Under the pieces are notes generated by a model, which was not told the DNA's origin, searched no databases, and worked only from the letters and a program-made list of their open reading frames with translations. From the NCBI RefSeq assembly GCF_023517795.1, contig NZ_CP082928.1, forward strand, positions 1,488,001-1,552,000: DNA of 64,000 bases. The letters run 5' to 3'. This document shows, in pieces, positions 1 to 8,780 of this stretch. The number at the start of each line of letters is the position of its first letter. Position 1 is the stretch's first letter. This stretch comes from Pseudomonas fulva. Lineage in GTDB: Bacteria > Pseudomonadota > Gammaproteobacteria > Pseudomonadales > Pseudomonadaceae. Both the position numbers and the translations under genes were made by a program.

Positions 1-2
1 CC

Positions 3-947
3 GATCTGGTTCTGGATGCCGTCGAGAGCCTGGGCTACCTCAGCGATGCGCGCGTGCTGGCCCTCAACAGCTACGAGAACCGCGTCTATCAGGTGGGTAT
101 CGAGGCTGAGACGCCGCTGATCGCCAAGTTCTACCGCCCGGATCGCTGGACCGACGCGGCGATCCGCGAAGAGCACAGCTTCACTGCCGAGCTGGCCGAC
201 TGCGATGTGCCGGTGGTGGCGCCGCTGCAGCGCGACGGCGAAACCCTGTTCACGCACGCCGGCTTTCGCTTCTCGCTGTTTCCACGCCGTGGTGGGCGGG
301 CCCCGGAGCCCGGTAACCTGGATCAGCTCTATCGCCTCGGCCAGTTGCTCGGCCGTTTGCATGCGGTCGGCTCGCTGCGCCCGTTCGAGCATCGCGAAGC
401 CCTGCGGGTCGACAACTTCGGCCATGCCTCCCTGGCGACCCTGCTGGACGGCAACTTCATTCCCAGGAGCCTGCTGCCCGCCTACGAGTCGGTGGCGCGG
501 GACCTGCTGGGGCGCCTCGATCAACTGTTCGCGGAAAACCCGGCCAACGCCATCCGCCTGCACGGCGACTGCCACCCGGGCAACCTGCTGTGCCGCGACG
601 AGACCTATCACATGGTCGACCTGGACGACTGCCGCATGGGCCCGGCGATCCAGGACCTGTGGATGATGCTGGCCGGTGAACGCCATGAGCGCCTCGGGCA
701 GATCGCCGAGCTGGTCGACGGTTACCAGGAGTTCCACGACTTCAACCCCCGCGAACTGCCGCTGATCGAAGGTTTTCGCTCCTTGCGCCTGATGCATTAC
801 AGCGCCTGGCTGGCACGCCGCTGGGACGATCCGGCCTTCCCGCAGAGCTTCCCCTGGTTCGGCAGTGAACGCTACTGGGGCGAGCAGATCCTCATGCTGC
901 GCGAGCAGATCGCGGCGCTGGATGAAGAGCCGCTGAAGCTGTTCTGA
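3..947 (+). CDS. srkA: SrkA/YihE-family stress-response protein kinase (5' end outside window)
   Basis: Aminoglycoside-phosphotransferase-fold kinase of the SrkA (YihE/RdoA) family, a cytoplasmic Ser/Thr kinase linked to stress survival in E. coli. The frame is open from base 3, so the first residues lie outside the window; the internal ATG at 54 falls inside the conserved N-terminal region and is not the start. Visible catalytic features are HGDCHPGNLL (HxDxxxxN loop) and MVDLDDCRMGP (metal-binding DxD). About 314 residues are visible, close to the usual 320-330. It is followed 88 bp later by rarD on the same strand. Family assignment is firm; the physiological substrate here is not known. 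Confidence 0.9.
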   Translation, partial: DLVLDAVESLGYLSDARVLALNSYENRVYQVGIEAETPLIAKFYRPDRWTDAAIREEHSFTAELADCDVPVVAPLQRDGETLFTHAGFRFSLFPRRGGRAPEPGNLDQLYRLGQLLGRLHAVGSLRPFEHREALRVDNFGHASLATLLDGNFIPRSLLPAYESVARDLLGRLDQLFAENPANAIRLHGDCHPGNLLCRDETYHMVDLDDCRMGPAIQDLWMMLAGERHERLGQIAELVDGYQEFHDFNPRELPLIEGFRSLRLMHYSAWLARRWDDPAFPQSFPWFGSERYWGEQILMLREQIAALDEEPLKLF

Positions 948-1035
948 GTCGGCCATGCCGATAACAAAAAGCTGAACGCGCAGACAACTGCGCACTAGAA
1001 TGATGCGTCCCGCCACTGCCTCGTTAAGGACTTAC

Positions 1036-1920
1036 ATGGCCACCGCAGATTTGCGCCGCGGCTACATCCTGGGCCTGTCCGCCTATGTCATCTGGGGCCT
1101 GTTCCCGATGTACTTCAAGGCGATCCAGGCCGTTCCCTCCCTGGAGATCATCGTTCACCGCGCCATCTGGTCCGCCCTCTTCGGCGCCCTGCTGCTGCTC
1201 GTGTGGAAGCACCCGGGCTGGCTGCGCGAACTGCTCGACCACCCCAGGCGCTTCGCGGTGCTGGCCGTGAGTGGTGCACTGATCGCCGGCAACTGGCTGA
1301 TCTACGTCTGGGCAGTGAACAACGAGCGCATGCTCGAGGCGAGCCTGGGCTACTACATCAACCCGCTGGTCAACGTGCTGCTCGGCATGCTGCTGCTCGG
1401 TGAGCGGTTGCGGCGCCTGCAGTGGGTGGCGGTCGCCCTGGCAGCCGCCGGCGTGGCCCAGCAACTGTGGCAGGTGGGCAGCCTGCCCTGGGTATCGCTG
1501 GCCCTGGCACTGAGCTTTGCCACCTATGGGCTGATCCGCAAGAAGGCGCCGGTCGCCGCACTGCCGGGCCTGGTGGTGGAAACCTGGATATTGCTGCCCC
1601 TGGCCATCGGCTGGATTCTCTTCCACCCTGCCGCCATGAGCAGCCAGCCGGCGTTCTGGACCACCAGCGAAGCGCTGTGGCTGATGGCTGCCGGGCCGGT
1701 GACGTTGATCCCGCTGGTGTGCTTCAACGCCGCCGCGCGCCACTTGCCGTTCGCGACACTGGGCTTTTTGCAGTACATCGCGCCGACGCTGGTACTGCTG
1801 CTGGCCGTGTTCGTGTTCGGCGAGCATTTCGACCCGGCGAAACTCATTTCCTTTCTGTTCATCTGGGCGGGCCTGGCGGTGTACAGCGTCGACGCCTGGC
1901 TGACGCTGCGCAAGCGCTAG
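1036..1920 (+). CDS. rarD: EamA-family permease RarD
   Basis: Inner-membrane protein of the drug/metabolite transporter superfamily (EamA, RarD subgroup), 294 residues with about ten hydrophobic segments. The N-terminal GYILGLSAYVIWGLFPMYFK is characteristic of RarD. I chose the ATG at 1036 because AAGGA lies 5 bases upstream (1026-1030); the ATG at 1000 gives a 12-residue extension without a ribosome site. The substrate of RarD is not settled (chloramphenicol sensitivity is the historical phenotype). The gene ends 56 bp before an IS481 element, with a short hairpin between them. Confidence 0.88.
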   Translation: MATADLRRGYILGLSAYVIWGLFPMYFKAIQAVPSLEIIVHRAIWSALFGALLLLVWKHPGWLRELLDHPRRFAVLAVSGALIAGNWLIYVWAVNNERMLEASLGYYINPLVNVLLGMLLLGERLRRLQWVAVALAAAGVAQQLWQVGSLPWVSLALALSFATYGLIRKKAPVAALPGLVVETWILLPLAIGWILFHPAAMSSQPAFWTTSEALWLMAAGPVTLIPLVCFNAAARHLPFATLGFLQYIAPTLVLLLAVFVFGEHFDPAKLISFLFIWAGLAVYSVDAWLTLRKR

Positions 1921-1937
1921 GGCCTGTTGCAGATACA

Positions 1938-1956
1938 GGCCGCTTGTCGAGCGGCC
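1938..1956 (+). terminator. Hairpin after rarD, possible weak terminator
   Basis: GGCCGCT-TGTCG-AGCGGCC forms a perfect 7-bp stem 18 bases after the rarD stop, followed only by TTAC, so the U-tract is poor. A second 7-bp stem (GGCCTGT/ACAGGCC) lies at 1921-1941 and overlaps it. Confidence 0.35.
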
Positions 1957-1976
1957 TTACATCTCCAGTGCCTAGT

Positions 1977-3001
1977 TGTGATCTCTCAGTAGGTTGTTCA
2001 TCCGGGGCGTTCCCGGAATTCTGGAAGCGCGACCAACACAGCCTTCCAGGAGCCCCGGATGAACCTGCATAAACATGCCCGTCTTACCCCTCGAGGTCGA
2101 GCCCTTCTTGTACAACGCATGCTCAATGGGCTACGTGTCGAGGATGCCGCACAAGCCGCAGGAGTCAGTGTCCGCACAGCCTACAAGTGGCTCAGGCGCT
2201 TTCGTGAGGAGGGCGAGGCCGGTCTGATGGATCGTTCATCACGTCCGCATTCATGCCCTCACGAGACGGCAGTCGATCTGATCGCACAATTGATCCAACT
2301 ACGCCAATCTCGCCATACCTACCGACAGATCGCTCAAGCACTCGGCGTGGCCGTCAGTACAGTTGCGCGCCGTCTCAAACAAGCTGGCTTTCATCGGTTA
2401 GCCGAGCTAGAGCCCGCCCCTGTAGTAGTGCGCTACGAATACCCCAACGCCGGCGATCTCCTGCACCTGGACATCAAGAAGCTGGGCCGATTCTGGAGAC
2501 CAGGGCACCGAGTTACGGGCGATCGTCTGCAGGGCTCCGATGGTGCTGGCTGGGAGTTCGTGCATGTGGCCATTGATGATGCGTCCCGGCTGGCCTTCAC
2601 TACCCTGCACCCAGATGAGCGCGGCAGTAGCGCTTGTCGAGCCTTGTTGCGGGCGTTGCGTTACTACCGGGGGTTAGGCATCCGCTTCAAGCGCGTCATG
2701 ACAGACAATGGCGCCTGCTACCGCTCTCATTCGTTTCGGCGCTTATGCGCTCGGCTCGGACTTAAGCACATCCGCACCAAACCCTACACACCGAGAACGA
2801 ACGGCAAGGCCGAGCGCTTCATCCAGACAAGCCTGCGTGAGTGGGCCTATGCACGCAGCTATGACAGCTCCGAGCAACGAGCCAGACATTTGCCTGCCTG
2901 GCTGCATCACTACAACTGGCACAGGCCGCATAGCAGCCTCAACTACAAACCGCCAATTAGTCGGGCTCCATTGCCACTGAACAACGTACTGGGTTTACAC
3001 A
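1977..3001 (+). mobile_element. IS481-family insertion sequence, copy 1 (target duplication lost)
   Basis: A 1025-bp element nearly identical to the copy at 60971-61995. Its ends are TGTG...CACA. Over the first 24 bases the left end matches the inverted right end at 18 positions, including the shared GTTGTTCA. The left flank is CCTAGT (1971-1976), fitting the NCTAGN target of IS481. The right flank is GGGTCA, so there is no target duplication. The right end abuts the truncated ACT-domain gene, which implies that a deletion or other rearrangement started at this end after insertion. Confidence 0.93.
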
Positions 3002-3369
3002 GGGTCACCTCGGTGACCAGGTTTTCCAGGTTGACGCCATTGGCCGCCAGCAGCCGGGTGATATCGCGCACGATACCGGCGCGGTCGTTGCCCAGCAGAT
3101 CGAGGTGGATCGACTTCCAGGTGCAGTCCGGCTCGGCCCCCGCCGAGGCGAGTTGCACCCGGATGCCCTGGGCGCCGAGTTCGTTCAGGGCTTCCATCAG
3201 CGCACCGTGGGAGGCCGCCGGCACGTCCACCCGCAGGATGCCGGCGAACTGGCCGGCCATCCGCGACATACGGCTCTCCAGCCAGTTGCCGCCGTGCCTG
3301 GCCACGCATTGGGCGACGCGCTCGACCAGGCCCGGCTGGTCCTGGGCGATGACGGTGAGTATCAGGTGA
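2059..3369 (+). CDS. IS481-family transposase, stop codon lost, reads through into flank
   Basis: DDE transposase of the IS481 family. It has an N-terminal helix-turn-helix region (about residues 1-70, GVSVRTAYKWLRRF) and a second HTH-like segment (about 95-120). The catalytic core shows LHLDIKK (first D), MTDNG (second D) and NGKAERFIQT (E), then the typical C-terminal HYNWHRPHSSLNYKPP. The complete copy has 315 residues and stops at TAG bases supplied by the duplicated target. Here the right flank is not CTAG, so the frame continues about 120 residues, to 3369, across the antisense strand of the ACT-domain gene. The tail is not a conserved protein. Whether the extended enzyme is active is unknown. 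Confidence 0.85.
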   Translation: MNLHKHARLTPRGRALLVQRMLNGLRVEDAAQAAGVSVRTAYKWLRRFREEGEAGLMDRSSRPHSCPHETAVDLIAQLIQLRQSRHTYRQIAQALGVAVSTVARRLKQAGFHRLAELEPAPVVVRYEYPNAGDLLHLDIKKLGRFWRPGHRVTGDRLQGSDGAGWEFVHVAIDDASRLAFTTLHPDERGSSACRALLRALRYYRGLGIRFKRVMTDNGACYRSHSFRRLCARLGLKHIRTKPYTPRTNGKAERFIQTSLREWAYARSYDSSEQRARHLPAWLHHYNWHRPHSSLNYKPPISRAPLPLNNVLGLHRVTSVTRFSRLTPLAASSRVISRTIPARSLPSRSRWIDFQVQSGSAPAEASCTRMPWAPSSFRASISAPWEAAGTSTRRMPANWPAIRDIRLSSQLPPCLATHWATRSTRPGWSWAMTVSIR

Positions 3370-3374
3370 TCCAT
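2943..3374 (-). pseudogene. ACT-domain protein (GcvR-like), 3' end removed by IS481
   Basis: Begins MDHLILTVIAQDQPGLVERVAQ, a typical first ACT domain (about residues 1-75). A second ACT domain follows (SIHLDLLGNDRAGIVRDITRLLA, about 88-124). At residue 125 the sequence runs into the IS right end at 3001; the remaining residues to the stop at 2943 are encoded by the IS. Family members are roughly 170-190 residues, so the end of the second ACT domain is missing. Relatives repress or modulate the glycine cleavage system (GcvR), but ACT-only proteins of this type also occur without proven function. Probably non-functional or altered. Confidence 0.8.
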
Positions 3375-3396
3375 ATGCCGCTCTCCTCGATAGCGC

Positions 3397-3843
3397 TCAA
3401 CTCAGGTCGAGCCGGTAGGTCAAATAGATCGCGTCACGCACGTAGCCCAGGCGCTCGTAGAGCGACTGCGCGGCCTGGTTGGTTCGCGCGGTTTCCAACT
3501 GCAGCCCGCAGGCGCCAACGCGCAGCCCGTGCTGGCGGGCCGCCTCCAGCAACTGCTCGCCGATGCCCTGGCGGCGCGCGTGTTCGGCCACATACAGATC
3601 GCTGAGCAGAAAGCTGGGGCGCAGCGCCAGCGAGTCATACAGGGGATAGAGTTGCACGAAGCCCTGGGCGTTCGCTCCATCGTCCCGGGCGATCAGCAGG
3701 GTCGAATCGTCGCGCTCCAGGCGTTCGGCCAGAAATGCACGGACCTGGCGCTCGGGTTTGCCGACGCCGTAGAAGTCCAGGTAAGCGGCGAACAGGGGTA
3801 CCAGGTCATCCAGATCCGCAGCGGTGGCGATGCGTGTGGGCAT
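3397..3843 (-). CDS. GNAT-family N-acetyltransferase
   Basis: A 148-residue GCN5-related acetyltransferase. The acetyl-CoA-binding motif A is visible as [18 protein letters not shown] (Q/RxxGxG/A), preceded by the beta-4 strand [11 protein letters not shown] and followed by [17 protein letters not shown], the usual motif B region. I chose the ATG at 3843 because GAGGA lies 8 bases upstream; the ATG at 3858 and the start at 3891 are less well supported. It lies between the truncated ACT gene and glcB. The substrate (protein, amine or small molecule) cannot be read from the sequence. Confidence 0.82.
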   Translation of the reverse strand: MPTRIATAADLDDLVPLFAAYLDFYGVGKPERQVRAFLAERLERDDSTLLIARDDGANAQGFVQLYPLYDSLALRPSFLLSDLYVAEHARRQGIGEQLLEAARQHGLRVGACGLQLETARTNQAAQSLYERLGYVRDAIYLTYRLDLS

Positions 3844-4152
3844 GGTCGTGATCCTCATGGGTGCCTGGAGTATAGGCAGCTCCCCAGGCAAGGGGCGGCA
3901 CGGAATACGACCAAGGTCGCGTCGATCATTTCTGGACTGTTTTTCCCGATTCGTTCATGTAGTATCTGGCGAAAACCACTACACAACCCCAAACCCAGTC
4001 CTGCTGGTTGTGGAAAACCCCGCTCACGAAGCACCTCCAGACGCACTGCAGCAACGCGGGCAGCCGTTGACCACGGCCCCGACAGCGGTCGGTCTGCGCA
4101 GCATCGAGGGTTCCCGCCGTTACACAGGCTAAGCGAAGCAGAGAGGCGAGAG

Positions 4153-6330
4153 ATGACTGAGCGTGTTCGAGTCGGTGGCCTGCAGGTCGCCAAGGTGCTG
4201 TTCGATTTCATCAACGACCAAGCCATTCCCGGCAGCGGCGTAACGGCCGATGCGTTCTGGACCGGCGCCGACGCCGTGTTCCGCGACCTGGCGCCGAAGA
4301 ACCGCGCGCTGCTCGACAAGCGCGACCAGTTGCAGGCGCAGATCGACGACTGGCACCGCGAGCGCGCCGGCAAGCCCCACGATGCGGCGGCCTACAAGGC
4401 CTTTCTGGAGCAGATCGGCTACCTGCAGCCGCAGCCCGAGCAGGTGCAGGCCAGCACCGAAAACGTCGACGACGAGATCGCCCGCATGGCCGGGCCGCAG
4501 CTGGTGGTGCCGGTGATGAACGCGCGCTTCGCGCTCAACGCCAGCAACGCCCGCTGGGGCTCGCTGTACGACGCGTTGTACGGCACCGACGCGATCAGCG
4601 AGAGAGGCGGCGCCGAAAAGGGCCAGGGCTACAACCGGGTACGTGGCGACAAGGTGATCGCCGCCGCGCGCGCCTTTCTCGATGAAAGCGCGCCGCTGGC
4701 CGCCGGCTCCCACGCCGAGGCCACCGGCTACCGCATCGAGGGCGACAAGCTGCTGGTCACCCTGGCCAATGGCGATATCAGCGGCCTGCGCGACGCCGAT
4801 CAGCTGGTCGGCTTCCAGGGCGAGACCGGCGCGCCCATCGCCATCCTGCTCAAGCACCACGGCCTGCACTTCGAGATCCAGATCGACGCCAGCAGCCCGA
4901 TCGGCAGTACCGACGCCGCCGGCGTGAAGGACGTGCTGATGGAGTCGGCGCTGACCACCATCATGGACTGCGAAGATTCGGTGGCGGCGGTGGATGCCGA
5001 CGACAAGACCCTGGTCTACCGCAACTGGCTGGGCCTGATGAAGGGCGACCTCAGCGAAGCGGTCAGCAAGGGCGGCAGCACCTTCACCCGCACCATGAAC
5101 CCGGATCGCGTCTACACCCGCCCGAACGGCGGCGAGCTGACCCTGCACGGGCGCAGCCTGCTGTTCGTGCGCAACGTCGGCCACCTGATGACCAATCCGG
5201 CGGTCCTCGACGCCAGCGGTAACGAACTGCCCGAAGGCATTCTCGATGCGCTGTGCACCAGCCTCGCGGCGCTGCACGACCTCAACGGCAACAGCAGCCG
5301 CGCCAACAGCCGCACCGGCTCGGTGTACATCGTCAAACCGAAGATGCATGGCCCGGAGGAAGTGGCCTTCACCAGCGAGCTGTTCGGTCGTGTCGAGCAG
5401 GTGCTGGGCCTGGCGCGCAACACCCTGAAGGTCGGCATCATGGACGAGGAGCGGCGCACCACCGTCAACCTCAAGGCCTGCATCGCCGCCGCCAGCGAGC
5501 GTGTGGTGTTCATCAACACCGGGTTCCTCGACCGCACCGGCGACGAAATCCACACCTCCATGGAGGCTGGCGCCATGGTGCGCAAGGCCGCCATGAAGAG
5601 CGAGAAGTGGATCAGCGCCTACGAGAACAACAACGTCGACGTCGGCCTGGCCAGCGGCCTGCAGGGCCGTGCGCAGATCGGCAAGGGTATGTGGGCGATG
5701 CCCGATCTGATGGCCGCCATGCTCGAACAGAAGATCGCTCACCCGCTGGCCGGGGCCAACACCGCCTGGGTGCCCTCGCCGACCGCCGCCACCCTGCATG
5801 CGCTGCACTACCACAAGGTCGACGTGTTCGCCCGCCAGGCCGAACTGGCCAAGCGCACGCCGGCCTCGCTGGATGAAATCCTCAGCATTCCGCTGGCCCC
5901 AGACACGGACTGGAGCGCCGAGGAAATCCGCAACGAGCTGGACAACAACGCCCAGGGCATTCTCGGTTACGTGGTGCGCTGGATCGACCAGGGCGTCGGC
6001 TGTTCCAAGGTGCCGGACATCAACGACATCGGCCTGATGGAAGACCGCGCCACCCTGCGCATCTCCAGCCAGCTGTTGGCCAACTGGTTGCGCCACGGCG
6101 TGGTCAGCGAGACGCAGGTGCTGGAAAGCCTCAAGCGCATGGCACCGGTGGTGGATCGGCAGAATGCCGGTGACCCGCTGTATCGCCCCATGGCACCGGC
6201 GTTCGACGGCAACATCGCCTTCCAGGCGGCCGTGGAACTGGTGCTCGAAGGCGCCAGGCAGCCCAACGGCTACACCGAGCCGGTGCTGCACCGCCGTCGT
6301 CGGGAGCTGAAGGCCAGCCTGGCGCGATAA
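4153..6330 (+). CDS. glcB: Malate synthase G
   Basis: Condenses glyoxylate with acetyl-CoA to give malate in the glyoxylate shunt and glycolate use; cytoplasmic monomer. The product of 725 residues has the expected length for isoform G. Seen are the [20 protein letters not shown] start, the large insert typical of G-type enzymes, the core [20 protein letters not shown], and [21 protein letters not shown]. The ATG at 4153 follows the purine-rich GAGAGGCGAGAG. The frame is open upstream to 3529, but that stretch is antisense to the GNAT gene and is not coding. A strong terminator follows. Confidence 0.97.
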   Translation: MTERVRVGGLQVAKVLFDFINDQAIPGSGVTADAFWTGADAVFRDLAPKNRALLDKRDQLQAQIDDWHRERAGKPHDAAAYKAFLEQIGYLQPQPEQVQASTENVDDEIARMAGPQLVVPVMNARFALNASNARWGSLYDALYGTDAISERGGAEKGQGYNRVRGDKVIAAARAFLDESAPLAAGSHAEATGYRIEGDKLLVTLANGDISGLRDADQLVGFQGETGAPIAILLKHHGLHFEIQIDASSPIGSTDAAGVKDVLMESALTTIMDCEDSVAAVDADDKTLVYRNWLGLMKGDLSEAVSKGGSTFTRTMNPDRVYTRPNGGELTLHGRSLLFVRNVGHLMTNPAVLDASGNELPEGILDALCTSLAALHDLNGNSSRANSRTGSVYIVKPKMHGPEEVAFTSELFGRVEQVLGLARNTLKVGIMDEERRTTVNLKACIAAASERVVFINTGFLDRTGDEIHTSMEAGAMVRKAAMKSEKWISAYENNNVDVGLASGLQGRAQIGKGMWAMPDLMAAMLEQKIAHPLAGANTAWVPSPTAATLHALHYHKVDVFARQAELAKRTPASLDEILSIPLAPDTDWSAEEIRNELDNNAQGILGYVVRWIDQGVGCSKVPDINDIGLMEDRATLRISSQLLANWLRHGVVSETQVLESLKRMAPVVDRQNAGDPLYRPMAPAFDGNIAFQAAVELVLEGARQPNGYTEPVLHRRRRELKASLAR

Positions 6331-6346
6331 GACAGCAGCGCAAAAG

Positions 6347-6371
6347 AAAAACCGCCGAGAGGCGGTTTTTC
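6347..6371 (+). terminator. Rho-independent terminator after glcB
   Basis: AAAACCGCC-GAGA-GGCGGTTTTT: a GC stem with A- and T-tracts on either side, so it can serve glcB and also the convergent acyltransferase gene ending at 6406. Confidence 0.9.
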
Positions 6372-6405
6372 CTTATGGCCAGCAGAGCCGGCGACAGCCC
6401 GGTCG

Positions 6406-7449
6406 TTACCTTGCCGGCTGTGGCGCCACGCGACGTTGCTGCCAGCGATAAGCCGAAAAGCGCTCCGGCATTTCGTACAGCCAGTTGATACCCAGCGCCT
6501 CGAGGATCTTCGCGGCGATGATCGGCAGCAGCACGCCGGCCAGGCAACCCAGGACGATATGCAGGGTGTCGTCGTTGATGCCCAGGAACTTGCTGAGGAT
6601 CACCCGTGCGCCACTGCCGGCCAGGATGTGCATCAGGAAGATCGGCATCGACAACGCGCCCAGGGTCAGCATCCAGCCCATTGGCCGGCGCGCCAGCACC
6701 ATGCACAGGCTGACGGTGAACAGGATGCCGATAAAGGCCACCACCAGCGACGCCGCACCGCGATCCGCGTAGGTCAGGCCAAGCGGGCCGTGGAATACGT
6801 ACTGCGCCACCACGAAGGCCAGGCCGCTACCCAGCGCCACGGCCGAGGCACGGGGCTCGATGCTGCCGCGGATCTGGTTGAACCAGATGCCCAGGGCGAA
6901 GAACACGAAATTCTGCGCCAGGAACACCAGCGCGGCGACACGGGGCGTCCACTGCTGGAGCAGATAGAACACTGCGCTGAGTACCAGCAGTGGCAGGAAG
7001 GCCCGCGTCGAGAAACTGCGGTACAACAGGATCGCCAGGCAGAACGCGGCGAACAGCGCATACAGGAACCAGAACTGCGCCCGTGGCGACCACAGCAGCG
7101 CCAGCACCTCGCCCATGCCGACGCCGCCGTTGGTATAGCGCGCCAGCACCACTTCGATGCTGCCCTGCAGCAGCGACCAGAGCACGAAGGGGTAGAAAAT
7201 AGTGTCGATCTTGTTGCAGAACAGCCCGGCACTGCCGCGGTTGTTCAGCGAATGCCAGAAGAACAGCCCGGACAGAAAGAAGAACAGCGGCATGTGGAAG
7301 GTGTAGATGATGCTGTCCACCAGCCAGTGAAAGGCCACGTTCTCGGTGATGATGCCGCCGTTGAGCAAGCCGCGCACCACGTGGCCGTAGACCACCAGGA
7401 GGATGCCGATGGCCTTGGCGTAATCCACCCATAGATTGCGGTTTGTCAT
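6406..7449 (-). CDS. Acyltransferase-3 family membrane protein
   Basis: Integral inner-membrane acyltransferase (Pfam acyltransferase_3 type, as in OafA/ExoZ), 347 residues with about ten hydrophobic segments. The N-terminus NLWVDYAKAIGILLVVYGHVVRG carries the conserved early His, and FHMPLFFFLSGLFF is the second hallmark. Such enzymes move acetyl or succinyl groups onto polysaccharides or lipids. It is read with the GH5 gene on the same strand (GH5 first, 87 bp between them), so the two may act on one extracellular glycan. The actual substrate is unknown. Confidence 0.85.
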   Translation of the reverse strand: MTNRNLWVDYAKAIGILLVVYGHVVRGLLNGGIITENVAFHWLVDSIIYTFHMPLFFFLSGLFFWHSLNNRGSAGLFCNKIDTIFYPFVLWSLLQGSIEVVLARYTNGGVGMGEVLALLWSPRAQFWFLYALFAAFCLAILLYRSFSTRAFLPLLVLSAVFYLLQQWTPRVAALVFLAQNFVFFALGIWFNQIRGSIEPRASAVALGSGLAFVVAQYVFHGPLGLTYADRGAASLVVAFIGILFTVSLCMVLARRPMGWMLTLGALSMPIFLMHILAGSGARVILSKFLGINDDTLHIVLGCLAGVLLPIIAAKILEALGINWLYEMPERFSAYRWQQRRVAPQPAR

Positions 7450-7536
7450 GCGTGCATCCTTGAAATCAGGTCCGGCGTGGGAGGCGATGGCGGCGGCAGG
7501 AGCGCCGCCACGCTGATCAGAGCATCAACCCGTGCA

Positions 7537-8580
7537 TCAGGTTCCCGGCCCGATGCTGGTGCAGTTGCCGCCTCCCAGGTACTTCTGCAGCACCGCCCAT
7601 TGCGGGCGATCCACCCCCTTGACCGGTTCGATGGACAGCTTGTGCTTGCCCCACGACGGCCCGGCGGCCCAGTAGGTGAACGGAATGCAGTGCTTCTGCA
7701 GGTAGGCGAGCGTCTGGTCCAGGGCCACCAGGCCGCTCTCGTCGTCGGCCGGCACGCCGAACTCGCCGATATGGCCCTTCTTGTTGTGCTCGATCAGCCA
7801 GTTGACGAAGGGCTCCAGGCGTTTGACGCCGATCTGCGGATCCAGGTTGGGCGCCAGGGCGGTCTTGTAACTGCCGCTGGCATCCGGGTCGATGTACATG
7901 TGCGCCGAGTAGATCAGCTTGTCGGCAGGGTCCTTCAGGTCGAGCAGGTTGTCGTTGAGCTTGGGCCAACGCAGTGCCGACGAGTACTCGGCGCCCTCGA
8001 CGTAGATCTCGTTCTTCGAATCATGTTTGCGCACGCCGTCGATACCGGCCTGGGCCACTTGCGGCCAGAACTTGTTGGCCGCGCCGTAGGGCTCGTTCAT
8101 CAGGTCGTAGGCATACACGGCCGGGTGGTCGCCCCAGCGCTTGGCGATGCGTTCCATCAGGTTCTGGTAGGCGGCAATCGACACGTCGTCGGTGCCGATC
8201 ACCTTGCCGTAGTAGCGGCCATAGTTGTGCACGTCGAGCATCAGTTCGATGCCGGCCTGCTGCGCTTCATCGAGGGTCTTGTCGATCAGCTTGGCGTAGG
8301 CCTCGTCGAACTCGCCATTGGCCTGCGGCTGCAGCCGCTCCCAGATGAAGGAGAAGCGCACCCAGCTGATGCCCTTCTGCTGCCACTTCTCGTAATAACC
8401 TTTGGGCGGGAAAAAGAAGTTGGTGCCGTGCTTGCCGGGAAGCACCGAGCTGGCGAATCCCGCGCCCGCGACATTGATGCCGATCAGTTCGACGGGCTTC
8501 TGTTGTGCGCTGGCGACGCCGCAACTCAACAGGATGCTGGTGCCGAGCGCCACGGCGTGACGCAGGATGCTGCCACTCAT
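7537..8580 (-). CDS. Secreted glycoside hydrolase family 5 (cellulase-like)
   Basis: A 347-residue protein with a Sec signal peptide (cut expected after about residue 25, ...CGVASA). The clan-A barrel shows SWVRFSFIWERLQP, the conserved LMLDVHNYGRY, the acid/base Glu in YDLMNEP, HMYIDPD, and the nucleophile Glu in HIGEFGVP. All match GH5 endoglucanases. GAGGAG sits 8-9 bases before the ATG. It probably cleaves a beta-glucan in the periplasm or outside the cell; no carbohydrate-binding module or anchor is seen. Possible roles are turnover of self-made cellulose or related exopolysaccharide, or plant glucan use. Confidence 0.88.
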   Translation of the reverse strand: MSGSILRHAVALGTSILLSCGVASAQQKPVELIGINVAGAGFASSVLPGKHGTNFFFPPKGYYEKWQQKGISWVRFSFIWERLQPQANGEFDEAYAKLIDKTLDEAQQAGIELMLDVHNYGRYYGKVIGTDDVSIAAYQNLMERIAKRWGDHPAVYAYDLMNEPYGAANKFWPQVAQAGIDGVRKHDSKNEIYVEGAEYSSALRWPKLNDNLLDLKDPADKLIYSAHMYIDPDASGSYKTALAPNLDPQIGVKRLEPFVNWLIEHNKKGHIGEFGVPADDESGLVALDQTLAYLQKHCIPFTYWAAGPSWGKHKLSIEPVKGVDRPQWAVLQKYLGGGNCTSIGPGT

Positions 8581-8780
8581 AGGGGATGTCTCCTCTGTGC
8601 CTGGAAGGGATGACTGCCTGAAAAAAGCGTCTCAGACACATCAGGACGCCAATAGAGGTGAGAGGTTCACCGCAGGCCCGCATAATCGGCCCGGTGATCT
8701 GTCCCCTAGACTTATGTCCTATGTCGATTCCCGGCACGGCTCGCCAGCATGCCGCTACAAGAACAAAAGGAACGCGCGCG

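Noticed and set aside
3529..4152. N-terminal extension of malate synthase in the same open frame
   Set aside because: The stretch is antisense to the GNAT gene and the intergenic region. The known N-terminus [15 protein letters not shown] starts at 4153 after a purine-rich ribosome site.
4129..6291. Long open frame (720 codons) antisense to glcB
   Set aside because: His/Val/Gln-rich composition typical of the antisense of GC-rich coding DNA. The sense strand is a full-length malate synthase.
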